A stretch of DNA of 64,000 nucleotides, taken from Paenibacillus_T sp033239625 (GTDB lineage: Bacteria > Bacillota > Bacilli > Paenibacillales > Paenibacillaceae). The stretch is taken from assembly GCF_033239625.1 (NCBI RefSeq), contig NZ_BTCK01000037.1:1-64000 (forward strand), given 5' to 3'. Positions within the stretch are counted from its first letter, which is position 1, and the number at the start of each line of letters is the position of its first letter. This document shows, one piece after another, positions 33,037 through 41,060 of this stretch. A program made the translations under genes and the position numbers. The notes below the pieces were generated by a model. It searched no databases. It was given only the letters and a program-made list of their open reading frames with translations, and was not told the DNA's origin.

Positions 33037-34068
33037 ATGTTAACGGATCGACAACGCATGATATTGAACGCCATAGTAGACGATTATATACGTTCTGCCG
33101 AGCCCGTTGGGTCACGCAGCATTTCGAAGCGCAGCGATGTCGGCTTTAGTCCGGCGACAATCCGCAACGAAATGTCGGATCTTGAAGAGCTTGGTTTTCT
33201 GGAGCAGCCGCATACGTCTGCAGGACGTGTCCCCTCGATTAAAGGCTACCGCTACTATGTTGATCATCTGATTCAATTAGGCGGCGTCAGCCCTGGTGAA
33301 GTAACGAAATTTCGTTCTTATTTCGTTGAGCGAATGACAGAACGCGAGCAAATCTTGCAACAAGCTGCGAACATTTTGGCGAACATGACGAACTACACGT
33401 CGATCGCATTAGGACCTGAATCGATCAGTCATTCTTTGAAGCATTTTCAACTCGTTCCGCTCAATGCTGAGACGGCTGTTGCAATCGTTGTAACGAGCAC
33501 GGGTCATGTTGAGAATCGGATGATTTCGCTGCCGCCTGGCGTAAGTGTTACAGATCTGGAGAAGACGGTTAATATCTTGAATGCTAAGCTGGCTGGTATC
33601 CCGATGATGCGCGTGACGTCGAAGTTGTATTCGGAGATTGGCGATGAGCTGAGGCGATACGTCGACCACTACGAACAGGTTATGAGCTTGCTTGAGCATG
33701 CGCTCCCTGTTGGCGATGAACATGAACATCGCGTGTTCCTCGGCGGTGCGACGAATATGCTGACGCAGCCGGAGTTCAAGGACGTCGATAAAGTGAAGAC
33801 GATTCTTGATCTATTGGATGAGACGCCAACGCTGTCCAAGATGCTGTCGTCCACACAGTCAGGCATTCAGGTGCGAATCGGTACGGAGAACGAGCATGCT
33901 GCGATTAATGATTGCAGCGTCATTACAGCTACTTATGCCGTGAACGGACAATCATTAGGCACCATAGGAATCCTAGGTCCGACTCGTATGGACTATGCGA
34001 AGGTTATCGGATTGCTGGATGTTGTGTCGAGAGATATGGCGGCATTGCTGTCCCGCTGGTACTTATGA
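33037..34068 (+). CDS. hrcA: Heat-inducible transcription repressor HrcA
   Basis: The repressor that binds CIRCE. The 343-residue protein has an N-terminal winged-helix domain (MLTDRQRMILNAIVDDYIRS, then SPATIRNEMSDLEELGFLEQ), the inserted middle domain and a GAF-like C-terminal domain (IGTENEHAAINDCSVITATY, GPTRMDYAKVIGLLD). AGGAGGG precedes ATG 33037. First gene of the operon, under its own CIRCE at 32956-32982. Confidence 0.97.
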   Translation: MLTDRQRMILNAIVDDYIRSAEPVGSRSISKRSDVGFSPATIRNEMSDLEELGFLEQPHTSAGRVPSIKGYRYYVDHLIQLGGVSPGEVTKFRSYFVERMTEREQILQQAANILANMTNYTSIALGPESISHSLKHFQLVPLNAETAVAIVVTSTGHVENRMISLPPGVSVTDLEKTVNILNAKLAGIPMMRVTSKLYSEIGDELRRYVDHYEQVMSLLEHALPVGDEHEHRVFLGGATNMLTQPEFKDVDKVKTILDLLDETPTLSKMLSSTQSGIQVRIGTENEHAAINDCSVITATYAVNGQSLGTIGILGPTRMDYAKVIGLLDVVSRDMAALLSRWYL

Positions 34069-34196
34069 TCGATGATCTGCGGTCAGCCTAGGTGCACATC
34101 GATTTATCCGAGACGGGCAAGTTAAGCGTAGGCTAATAAGTAGTTACTTCGAAGAAGAAACAAATTGTTAAGTGTTGCTTTAAGGAGGTGAGCAAG

Positions 34197-34778
34197 ATGA
34201 GTGCGAACGATCAAACGATGGAGGAACAACCAACTGTGACGAACATCGATAATGAAGAACAGCAATCACATACGACAGAATCTGCTTCTGAGCAAGCAGG
34301 CCAAGAGCAGGCAGCACAATCGGCCAGCGATGCGCGCATCGCGGAGCTCGAACGTCAGGTTGAGGAGCACCAACAACGATACTTAAGAGCTCAAGCAGAC
34401 TTTGACAACTTCCGTCGTCGGACGACGAAAGAACGCGAAGAGCTTGCACAATATGCAACAATGAAGCTCATTACACAGCTTCTGCCGGTTGTCGACAACT
34501 TCGAGCGTGCGACCTCTGCTGCGAAGCAGAACAACGACTTCGAGGCATTGTCCAAGGGCGTCGATATGGTATCGCGCCAGTTCAACCAAATTCTCGAGCA
34601 AGAGGGCCTGAAGCCAATGGTATCGGTTGGAGAACCATTCAATCCCGAGTATCATCAAGCTGTCATGCAAGAGCAATCTGCGGATCATGAAGAGGGCATC
34701 GTTCTCGAAGAGCTGCAGAAGGGCTACATGCTGAAAGATAAAGTGCTTCGTCCAGCAATGGTGAAAGTAAGCGGCTAA
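34197..34778 (+). CDS. grpE: GrpE, nucleotide exchange factor for DnaK
   Basis: Releases ADP from DnaK. The 193-residue protein has an acidic, Gln-rich N-terminal tail, a long coiled-coil helix (about 45-90, through RYLRAQADFDNFRRRTTKER), and the C-terminal beta domain with the hallmark EGLKPMVSVGEPFNPEYHQA. ATG 34197 is chosen because the in-frame GTG at 34188 lies in the AAGGAGGTG ribosome binding site. Second gene of the CIRCE operon. Confidence 0.97.
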   Translation: MSANDQTMEEQPTVTNIDNEEQQSHTTESASEQAGQEQAAQSASDARIAELERQVEEHQQRYLRAQADFDNFRRRTTKEREELAQYATMKLITQLLPVVDNFERATSAAKQNNDFEALSKGVDMVSRQFNQILEQEGLKPMVSVGEPFNPEYHQAVMQEQSADHEEGIVLEELQKGYMLKDKVLRPAMVKVSG

Positions 34779-34844
34779 TGCTTGTTTGTCATCGGCGGCG
34801 ATAAGCTTGAATATATGGATAAGAATAATGAGGAGGCTATTTCG

Positions 34845-36683
34845 ATGAGTAAAGTAATCGGTATTGACCTTGGTACGACAAACTCCTGCGTAGCGGTAAT
34901 GGAGGGCGGCGAAGCCGTCGTTATCCCTAACCCGGAAGGCAACCGCACGACGCCTTCGGTCGTCGGCTTCAAGAAAGACGGCGAGCGTATCGTCGGCGAA
35001 ACGGCTAAACGTCAAGCAATCACGAACCCGGACCGTACGATCATGTCGATCAAGCGCCACATGGGTACGAACCATAAAGAAGTAATCGAAGGCAAAGAAT
35101 ATACGGCACAAGAAATTTCGGCGATCATTCTGCAGAAGCTGAAATCCGACGCTGAAGCATACCTTGGCCAATCGGTAACGCAAGCCGTCATTACGGTTCC
35201 CGCTTACTTCAACGACAGCCAACGTCAAGCGACGAAGGATGCAGGCAAAATCGCAGGTCTCGAAGTTCTTCGTATCGTGAACGAGCCGACGGCTGCCGCG
35301 CTTGCATACGGCCTTGAGAAAACAGAAGACCAAACGATTCTCGTCTATGACCTCGGCGGCGGTACGTTCGACGTATCGATTCTCGAGCTTGGCGACGGTT
35401 TCTTCGAAGTTAAAGCAACGAGCGGCGACAACAAGCTCGGCGGCGACGACTTCGACCAAGTCATCATCGATTATCTCGTAGCGGAATTCCGCAAAGAGCA
35501 CGGTACGGACCTGTCCAAGGACAAAGGCGCTGTACAACGTCTGAAAGATGCTGCTGAGAAAGCGAAGAAAGAGCTCTCCGGCGTTCTGACGACGACGATC
35601 TCGCTTCCGTTCATCACGATGGTTGACGGCGTTCCGCAGCACTTGGAGCTTAACCTTACTCGTGCGAAATTCGAAGAAATCTCGGCTAACCTCGTTGAGC
35701 GTACGCTGGCACCTACACGCCAAGCACTCAGCGACGCAGGCCTCACGGCCGCTGGCATCGATAAAGTTGTACTCGTGGGTGGTTCGACGCGTATTCCAGC
35801 CGTTCAAGAAGCGATCAAGAAGCTGATCGGCAAAGAGCCGCACAAAGGCGTTAACCCAGACGAAGTTGTTGCACTCGGAGCTGCTGTTCAAGCAGGCGTA
35901 CTGACAGGTGACGTTAAAGACGTTGTCCTGCTCGACGTAACACCATTGTCGCTCGGAATCGAGACGGCTGGCGGCGTATTCACGAAGATGATCGACCGCA
36001 ACACGACGATTCCTACGAGCAAATCGCAAGTGTTCTCGACGTATGCAGACAGCCAGCCAAGCGTAGAAATCCACGTTCTGCAAGGCGAGCGTCAAATGGC
36101 TGCTGGCAACAAAACGCTCGGCCGCTTCACGCTGGGTGACATTCCGCTTGCTCCACGCGGGGTGCCGCAAATCGAAGTTACGTTCGACATCGATGCCAAC
36201 GGTATCGTTAACGTATCCGCGCTCGACAAAGGTACGGGCAAGAGCCAGAAGATTACGATCACATCGTCGAGCGGCTTGAGCGATGAGGAAGTTGAACGTA
36301 TGATGAAAGATGCTGAACTGCATGCGGAAGAAGACAAAAAGCGCCGCGACCTCGTCGAAGCGAAGAACAATGCAGACCAGCTCGTTTACTCGGTAGACAA
36401 AACGCTGAAAGATCTTGGCGACAAAGTCGATGCAGGTGAAATCGCGAAAGCCGAAGAAGCGAAAGAGAAAGTGAAACAGGCGCTTGAAAGCGAAGATCTG
36501 GAGCAAATCAATGCTGCAGTTGAAGAGCTTACGCAAGTCGTTCAAGCACTTTCCGTGAAGCTGTATGAGCAAGCTGGCGCACAAGGCGGCCCAGAAGGTC
36601 CAGAAGGCGCAGCTGGCGATGCAGGCCCTTCCAAAGATAATGTTGTAGACGCTGATTACGAAGTTGTCGACGACAAGAAATAA
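34845..36683 (+). CDS. dnaK: Chaperone DnaK (Hsp70)
   Basis: An ATP-dependent chaperone. The 612-residue protein starts SKVIGIDLGTTNSCVAVMEG, has the ATPase signatures VYDLGGGTFDVSILEL and VLVGGSTRIPAVQEA, the substrate-binding domain with DVTPLSLGIETAGG, and a C-terminal lid ending in a Gly/Pro/Ala-rich tail and DADYEVVDDKK. The N-terminal gap typical of Gram-positive DnaK is present. The frame opens at 34782; ATG 34845 has AGGAGGC upstream. Followed by a hairpin at 36716-36754. Confidence 0.99.
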   Translation: MSKVIGIDLGTTNSCVAVMEGGEAVVIPNPEGNRTTPSVVGFKKDGERIVGETAKRQAITNPDRTIMSIKRHMGTNHKEVIEGKEYTAQEISAIILQKLKSDAEAYLGQSVTQAVITVPAYFNDSQRQATKDAGKIAGLEVLRIVNEPTAAALAYGLEKTEDQTILVYDLGGGTFDVSILELGDGFFEVKATSGDNKLGGDDFDQVIIDYLVAEFRKEHGTDLSKDKGAVQRLKDAAEKAKKELSGVLTTTISLPFITMVDGVPQHLELNLTRAKFEEISANLVERTLAPTRQALSDAGLTAAGIDKVVLVGGSTRIPAVQEAIKKLIGKEPHKGVNPDEVVALGAAVQAGVLTGDVKDVVLLDVTPLSLGIETAGGVFTKMIDRNTTIPTSKSQVFSTYADSQPSVEIHVLQGERQMAAGNKTLGRFTLGDIPLAPRGVPQIEVTFDIDANGIVNVSALDKGTGKSQKITITSSSGLSDEEVERMMKDAELHAEEDKKRRDLVEAKNNADQLVYSVDKTLKDLGDKVDAGEIAKAEEAKEKVKQALESEDLEQINAAVEELTQVVQALSVKLYEQAGAQGGPEGPEGAAGDAGPSKDNVVDADYEVVDDKK

Positions 36684-36715
36684 ATTTTAAGAATCGACCG
36701 TTTGCGAATGCAGAA

Positions 36716-36754
36716 GATAGGTCAAAGTCAGGCGTGGCCTGGCTTTGACCTATC
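36716..36754 (+). other. Hairpin between dnaK and dnaJ
   Basis: GATAGGTCAAAGTCAGGC pairs with GCCTGGCTTTGACCTATC around a 3-nt loop. The downstream sequence CCTTGTG has no T run, so it is more likely an mRNA-stabilising or processing structure that lowers dnaJ relative to dnaK than a full terminator. Confidence 0.65.
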
Positions 36755-36802
36755 CTTGTGTCTATGCGTTCGCGGATGGGAACAACGTGGGGGTGAGAGG
36801 AA

Positions 36803-37939
36803 TTGGCTGATAAGCGCGATTATTATGAAGTGCTTGGCGTTGAGAAGAACGCTAACGATGAAGAGATTAAGAAGGCGTACCGCAAGATGGCGCGTCAATA
36901 CCATCCAGACGTGAACAAGGCGTCTGATGCAGAAGCCAAGTTCAAGGAAGTAAAGGAAGCGTATGACGTACTCAGCGATGCCGGCAAACGTGATACGTAT
37001 GACCGTCATGGTCATGTCGATCCGAACCAATTCGGCGGTATGGGCGGAGGAGCAGGAGATTTCGGCGGTTTCGGCGACATCTTCGATATGTTCTTCGGCG
37101 GTGGAGGCGGCGGTCGTCGTGATCCGAACGCACCACAACGCGGCAACGACCTGCAGTACTCGATGACCATTGAGTTCAAAGAAGCTGTGTTTGGTAAAGA
37201 AACGGAAATTACGATTCCTCGTACGGAATCTTGCGATACGTGTCATGGTTCCGGCGCGAAGGCAGGCACGAAGCCGGAAACTTGCTCGACTTGCCGAGGC
37301 ACAGGTCAGCAAGAGGTTGTACAGAATACGCCGTTCGGTCGAATGGTTAACCGCAGAGCATGTTCGACTTGCGGCGGTCAAGGTAAAATCATTAAAGAAA
37401 AATGCGGTACATGCCATGGCGCGGGCAAAGTGAAGAAGCAGCGCAAAATAAACGTTCGCATCCCGGCGGGTGTGGACGACGGCGCTCAAATTCGTTTGTC
37501 TGGCGAAGGCGAAGGCGGTCTTCGCGGCGGTCCTGCAGGCGATCTATATATCGTTCTCCGCGTCAAACGTCATGAATTCTTCGAGCGTGTGAACGACGAT
37601 ATCTTCTGCGAGGTGCCGCTAACGTTCGCGCAGGCTGCGCTTGGCGACGAGATCGAGGTGCCGACGCTGACGGAGAAAGTGAAGCTGAAGGTGCCGGCAG
37701 GCACGCAGACGGGCACATCGTTCCGCTTGAAAGGCAAGGGCGTTCCGCGTCTGCGCGGCAGCGGCTCTGGCGATCAGCACGTTAAGGTGACAATCGTTAC
37801 GCCGACGAAGCTGACCGATGAGCAGAAGGACCTTCTCCGCCAGCTAGGAGGCTTGTCCGGCGGTACGCAGCAGGAGCCTGAGCAGGAGCATCATGAGTCG
37901 ATCTTCGAACGGATGAAGAAGGCGTTCCGCGGTGAGTAG
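36803..37939 (+). CDS. dnaJ: Chaperone DnaJ (Hsp40)
   Basis: The co-chaperone that delivers substrates to DnaK and stimulates its ATPase. The 378-residue type I DnaJ has the J domain with RQYHPDVNK (HPD), a Gly/Phe-rich linker, four CxxCxGxG zinc motifs (CDTCHGSG, CSTCRGTG, CSTCGGQG, CGTCHGAG), and the C-terminal substrate domains. The start is TTG 36803 with GAGAGGA upstream. It ends the CIRCE operon here; in B. subtilis prmA would follow, but in this genome prmA lies about 15 kb further on. Confidence 0.98.
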   Translation: MADKRDYYEVLGVEKNANDEEIKKAYRKMARQYHPDVNKASDAEAKFKEVKEAYDVLSDAGKRDTYDRHGHVDPNQFGGMGGGAGDFGGFGDIFDMFFGGGGGGRRDPNAPQRGNDLQYSMTIEFKEAVFGKETEITIPRTESCDTCHGSGAKAGTKPETCSTCRGTGQQEVVQNTPFGRMVNRRACSTCGGQGKIIKEKCGTCHGAGKVKKQRKINVRIPAGVDDGAQIRLSGEGEGGLRGGPAGDLYIVLRVKRHEFFERVNDDIFCEVPLTFAQAALGDEIEVPTLTEKVKLKVPAGTQTGTSFRLKGKGVPRLRGSGSGDQHVKVTIVTPTKLTDEQKDLLRQLGGLSGGTQQEPEQEHHESIFERMKKAFRGE

Positions 37940-37994
37940 GAAGCATTACTCGCCCGCAACGCATGCATAGTTTACGGTCCGAGCGCTCATCCTA

Positions 37995-38016
37995 TTATCG
38001 GTTACAGGACCGATAA
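37995..38016. other. Perfect hairpin after dnaJ
   Basis: TTATCGGT and ACCGATAA flank a 6-nt loop. No T tract follows, so it is not a typical terminator; it may end or protect the dnaJ mRNA. Confidence 0.5.
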
Positions 38017-38022
38017 AGCGAA

Positions 38023-38104
38023 AAGTAAGCAAATTACGAAGCGAATGCTTACGAAGCAAGCAATTTGCTTGCAGGCAGTAAGTACGCAGAAGTAAGCAAA
38101 TTAC
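38023..38104. repeat. Repeat-rich leader: direct repeat plus palindrome
   Basis: The 15-bp word AAGTAAGCAAATTAC occurs at 38023-38037 and again, exactly, at 38090-38104. Between them, GCAAGCAATTTGCTTGC (38056-38072) is a near-perfect palindrome built from a related word, and shorter related words (AATGCTTACG, GCAGTAAGTACGC) occur around it. The second copy lies just before the ribosome binding site of the 55-residue gene. Confidence 0.85.
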
Positions 38105-38124
38105 TTTCTAGGAGGCGTATTGGC

Positions 38125-38292
38125 ATGGTGAACTTGAAGAAATCCGATATGGAAAAAGTGAACTTCGGTGATTTGCCGATTGCAGAGAACGAAGACGTCG
38201 AGTTTTCCGAAGAGCTCGCAGACGAAGCGGACCGTGTGGCACAGCAGCGCGCGGCGGCTGCTGACAAGCGGGCTAAAGGCGAACAGTCATGA
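38125..38292 (+). CDS. Small acidic YfhD-like protein
   Basis: A 55-residue hydrophilic protein, too small to have an enzyme active site. The stretch EDVEFSEELADEADRVAQQR followed by AAAADKRAK resembles the conserved part of the YfhD family (small Bacillales proteins of unknown function, some linked to sporulation). ATG 38125 is supported by TAGGAGGCG about 8 nt upstream; the longer frame from 38065 translates the repeat. It overlaps the next small gene by 4 nt. The family assignment is from memory of the motif and should be checked. Confidence 0.65.
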   Translation: MVNLKKSDMEKVNFGDLPIAENEDVEFSEELADEADRVAQQRAAAADKRAKGEQS

Positions 38293-38516
38293 TGGAGGGT
38301 TCGTCTGAAGAGGCTGAAGGCATCGCCATACAAGCCTCTTACGCGGACGAAGCAGGCGCCCGTGAAGCAGCGATGAAGCTCCTGCTACTTCGGGCCGAAG
38401 GGGTCACCGGCGACGGCGGCTTCCTGTCTGCGACAGTGAACCCTGATGTTCTTGATCGCGCGCTCCATCTGATTCGTCAGACCGGCGGCGAGCCCGTGGC
38501 GGATGCGCTTGGGTGA
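38289..38516 (+). CDS. Hypothetical small protein, co-translated with the YfhD-like gene
   Basis: A 75-residue soluble, slightly acidic protein that I do not recognise. It looks like one alpha/beta unit: a strand-like IAIQASY, an Ala-rich helix DEAGAREAAMKLLLLRAEG, a short middle, a strand-like FLSATVNP and a final helix DRALHLIRQTGGEPVADALG. ATG 38289 overlaps the upstream stop as ATGA (ATG 38292 is a second option). A strong terminator follows, so the two small genes form a unit. Coding is supported by the overlap and the ordinary codon use. Confidence 0.65.
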   Translation: MMEGSSEEAEGIAIQASYADEAGAREAAMKLLLLRAEGVTGDGGFLSATVNPDVLDRALHLIRQTGGEPVADALG

Positions 38517-38539
38517 CTCGAATTTCTCAACAATAGGAA

Positions 38540-38581
38540 AGCATAAGCAGCTCATGACGAGCGGCTTATGCTTTTTTTTTG
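38540..38581 (+). terminator. Terminator of the small-protein pair
   Basis: AGCATAAGC...GCTC pairs with GAGC..GGCTTATGCT around ATGAC, followed by a run of nine or more T. Strong intrinsic terminator. Confidence 0.9.
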
Positions 38582-38592
38582 TTAGAAAACAG

Positions 38593-38640
38593 TTTACAAA
38601 ATGTGGGTTGCGCAGTTATGATTAAAACTGACCATTCAGT
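38593..38640 (+). promoter_or_regulatory. Candidate promoter and operator of the TetR operon
   Basis: TTTACA (38593-38598) and TATGAT (38617-38622) have an 18-bp spacer. Just downstream ACTGACCATTCAGT (38627-38640) is a perfect inverted repeat with 5-bp arms, at the right place to be the TetR operator for autorepression. The operator is inferred. Confidence 0.5.
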
Positions 38641-38664
38641 ACTAAATAAGGGGAGAGGTCGGCC

Positions 38665-39270
38665 ATGGGGAAGACGAACGTACCCAATGCACGTGAACGG
38701 ATTTTGCAGACGTCCGTGCGCATGTTTGCAGAGAAGAGCTTTGAAGGTGCGAGGATCGATGATATTGCGAAGGAGGCGAACGTACCGAAGTCGCTGATCT
38801 ATTACCACTTTAAAAGCAAGGACGAGATGCTTGACGTGCTTCTCAGCGAATTCATAACAGCCTATGAATCGCTGCTTCATTCCGGTTCGGCCGCGCAGAA
38901 TCACAGTGATGAGCATGCAACAAAGCAGCGGATGAGCCATTATTATTCTTTTGCAATGGCGAATGCGGATTTGATTCGTGTCATGTTCATGGAGTCGCTT
39001 AAGAAGAACACGGACAAACCGATTATGTATCGGGTAGTAGAGGTGCTTGTTGATTCCGAGACAGCTGCGGACGATGCGAATCGGAAGGAGCGGATGATTG
39101 GCGAATTTTTCACCGGCGTCCTTCCATTGTTCGGTTATATTTGTTTCGCTGACTCGTGGACTCGCAGTTATGACATGGACCGTAACATGTTCGATAAGCT
39201 GTTCATGGACATATTCTCATCCGCTCATAGCAGTTATCATCTCGCCCGCGGTGGGCAGCAGCAGACATAA
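38665..39270 (+). CDS. TetR/AcrR family transcriptional regulator
   Basis: A 201-residue TetR-family repressor. The N-terminal helix-turn-helix domain (about 10-55) reads RERILQTSVRMFAEKSFEGA and then IDDIAKEANVPKSLIYYHFK. The C-terminal ligand domain is divergent, as usual, so the effector cannot be predicted. ATG 38665 follows GGGGAGAGG. It is followed 42 bp later by an alpha/beta hydrolase and then a GDSL-type esterase; these are probably its targets. Confidence 0.92.
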   Translation: MGKTNVPNARERILQTSVRMFAEKSFEGARIDDIAKEANVPKSLIYYHFKSKDEMLDVLLSEFITAYESLLHSGSAAQNHSDEHATKQRMSHYYSFAMANADLIRVMFMESLKKNTDKPIMYRVVEVLVDSETAADDANRKERMIGEFFTGVLPLFGYICFADSWTRSYDMDRNMFDKLFMDIFSSAHSSYHLARGGQQQT

Positions 39271-39312
39271 GTCGCCGCGATCATCCAATTCCATTAGAGG
39301 AGATGAATTCGC

Positions 39313-40242
39313 ATGCAGCGTTCAACCATGGAGCATATCGAAGGCGTTAAACAGTTTCTTCGCCAGATGGGGTCTGTTCAACCCGCGAGTGTCGAAGAAG
39401 CACGGGAGCAGCAAGCAGCTGCATTAGCCTCACTGCCGAGACTCAAGGAAACGATCGTCCAACCCGTTCATGCTGCCGGCATGCGCGCGGAATGGGTCAG
39501 TATGCCTAATGTGTCAGCCGATGAGCCTGGCGTGGTGCTCTATATGCATGGTGGTGCCTTCATGACCGGATCATGCGAGACGCATCGCGATCTGGCTGCT
39601 CGCATCGCACAAGCATCGGGCAAACGGGTGCTTATTTTCGAATATCGGCTGGCGCCGGAGCATCTTTTCCCCGCTGCGAATGAAGACTGTCTAGCTGCAT
39701 ATCGGTGGCTGCTGCAGGAAGGCATTACCTCTGAGCACATTGTGCTGGGAGGCGAATCGGTAGGCGGCTATCTGGCTATCGCTACTCTGCTATCGCTGCG
39801 GGATGCGAATGAACCTTTGCCGGCTGCAGCTTTCTTACTGTCGCCGCATACTGATCTCCTCCATTTTGATAACGCGACTTACGAGTTGAACGCAGCTGTT
39901 GATCCGCTTGGCAGCCGCGAATCTTCTCGTCTATGTGCAGCAATATATACGGGAATGGAACGTTCGAATGATCCGCAGCTTTGTCCTGTCGAGGCGGATT
40001 TGCAAGGACTGCCGCCACTTCTTGTGCATGTCGGCAGCGATGAGGTATTACTCGGGGAGTGTCAACAGCTCGCACATAACATACAGACAGCCGGGGGAGC
40101 TGCAGAACTCGTGGTTTGGGACCATATGTGGTGTGCATTTCAACTGATGGCTGGCGTTATGCCGGAGGGCGTCGAATCCATTCGTCAGATCGGAGAATTC
40201 ATTCAACATCATTTACATATAGAAGGTGAGAGGTCATTATGA
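39313..40242 (+). CDS. Alpha/beta hydrolase, hormone-sensitive lipase type esterase
   Basis: A 309-residue esterase with the oxyanion motif YMHGGAFMTG (HGG, about residue 78), the nucleophile elbow GGESVGGYLA (GxSxG, Ser about 151), and acid and histidine residues near the C terminus (VGSDEVLLGE and DHMWCAF). A variant at the last position: the usual catalytic His region reads VWDHMWCAFQL. AGAGGAGATG precedes ATG 39313. It overlaps the next gene by 4 nt. Substrates are probably short-chain esters, perhaps acetylated sugars given the neighbours; this is inferred. Confidence 0.88.
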   Translation: MQRSTMEHIEGVKQFLRQMGSVQPASVEEAREQQAAALASLPRLKETIVQPVHAAGMRAEWVSMPNVSADEPGVVLYMHGGAFMTGSCETHRDLAARIAQASGKRVLIFEYRLAPEHLFPAANEDCLAAYRWLLQEGITSEHIVLGGESVGGYLAIATLLSLRDANEPLPAAAFLLSPHTDLLHFDNATYELNAAVDPLGSRESSRLCAAIYTGMERSNDPQLCPVEADLQGLPPLLVHVGSDEVLLGECQQLAHNIQTAGGAAELVVWDHMWCAFQLMAGVMPEGVESIRQIGEFIQHHLHIEGERSL

Positions 40243-40901
40243 GCGACGACAAATGCACGATTCTGTTCCAAGGGGACTCGATTACAGACGGCAATCGGGG
40301 ACGCAGCGAAGACCCTAATCATATTCATGGCCATGGTTATGTTTATCTTATTGCCAGCCGCATGGGTGCCAAGTACCCCGAACAGGGACTAGAATTCATC
40401 AATCGAGGAATCAGCGGCAATCGGGCGGTTGATCTATACGCAAGATGGGAGTCCGAAGCGCTCGCATACCGTCCTAACTTAATCAGCATTCTGGTCGGCA
40501 TCAACGATGTTCTTCGCGGCATCGGCGAAGGCGAGGCTCACTTCGATCGTTACGAGCGCTCGCTGCGCAGACTGCTGGAAGAGGCGAGAGAGAACGATCC
40601 TTCCGTTACGCTCGTCGTGTGCGAGCCGTTCGCGCTGCGTACCGGAATGACGGCCGAACGGTGGGAGCAGGACTGGGAGCCAAGGCTGATCGAGAAGCAG
40701 CGTACAGCTCGTGCGATAGCTGAGGAATACGGAGCGAGCTTCGTACCGCTGCAGCAAATTTTCAACGATGCCTGCAAGCGCGCAGACGCGTCCTATTGGA
40801 TGTGGGACGGCGTTCATCCAACAACGGCTGGACATACTTTGCTGGCTGAACAATGGTTATCGACAGTTGGGTTCGAACAGTGGCTTAGCGATCGTGCGTA
40901 A
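40239..40901 (+). CDS. SGNH/GDSL-type hydrolase (esterase)
   Basis: A 220-residue single-domain esterase with all four SGNH blocks: FQGDSITDGNRG (block I Ser), NRGISGNRAVD (block II Gly), ILVGINDVLRG (block III Asn) and WDGVHPTTAGH (block V Asp-His). There is no signal peptide, so it acts in the cytoplasm, as carbohydrate deacetylases of this type often do. It overlaps the upstream hydrolase gene by 4 nt, and ends the TetR operon. Confidence 0.92.
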   Translation: MSDDKCTILFQGDSITDGNRGRSEDPNHIHGHGYVYLIASRMGAKYPEQGLEFINRGISGNRAVDLYARWESEALAYRPNLISILVGINDVLRGIGEGEAHFDRYERSLRRLLEEARENDPSVTLVVCEPFALRTGMTAERWEQDWEPRLIEKQRTARAIAEEYGASFVPLQQIFNDACKRADASYWMWDGVHPTTAGHTLLAEQWLSTVGFEQWLSDRA

Positions 40902-40931
40902 GTTTAAATCATCCATATTTTTTTTGAATAG

Positions 40932-40986
40932 AAACGGGCATCCCCTTCGGCGAAGCGCAATCGACGCCGATGAGGAATGCCCGTTT
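40932..40986 (+). terminator. Terminator hairpin after the GDSL gene
   Basis: AAACGGGCAT-CC...CGGCG pairs with CGCCG...GG-ATGCCCGTTT (arms 40932-40952 and 40966-40986, with small bulges). The T tail is short (TTTGTTG). Confidence 0.7.
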
Positions 40987-40992
40987 GTTGTA

Positions 40993-41020
40993 TTGCCCGC
41001 AATATGGAATCGGGTATAAT
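40993..41020 (+). promoter_or_regulatory. Candidate sigma-A promoter of the two-component pair
   Basis: TTGCCC (40993-40998) and consensus TATAAT (41015-41020) with a 16-bp spacer, 40 bp before the response regulator start. Confidence 0.6.
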
Positions 41021-41060
41021 AGAACGAATTAACTTCGAATGGCGAATGGGGAATCCGAGA

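Noticed and set aside
34383..36584. A 733-codon open frame on the minus strand opposite grpE and dnaK
   Set aside because: Long antisense frames are expected opposite highly expressed genes with strong codon bias. It spans two genes, has a nonsense-like composition and no family motif.
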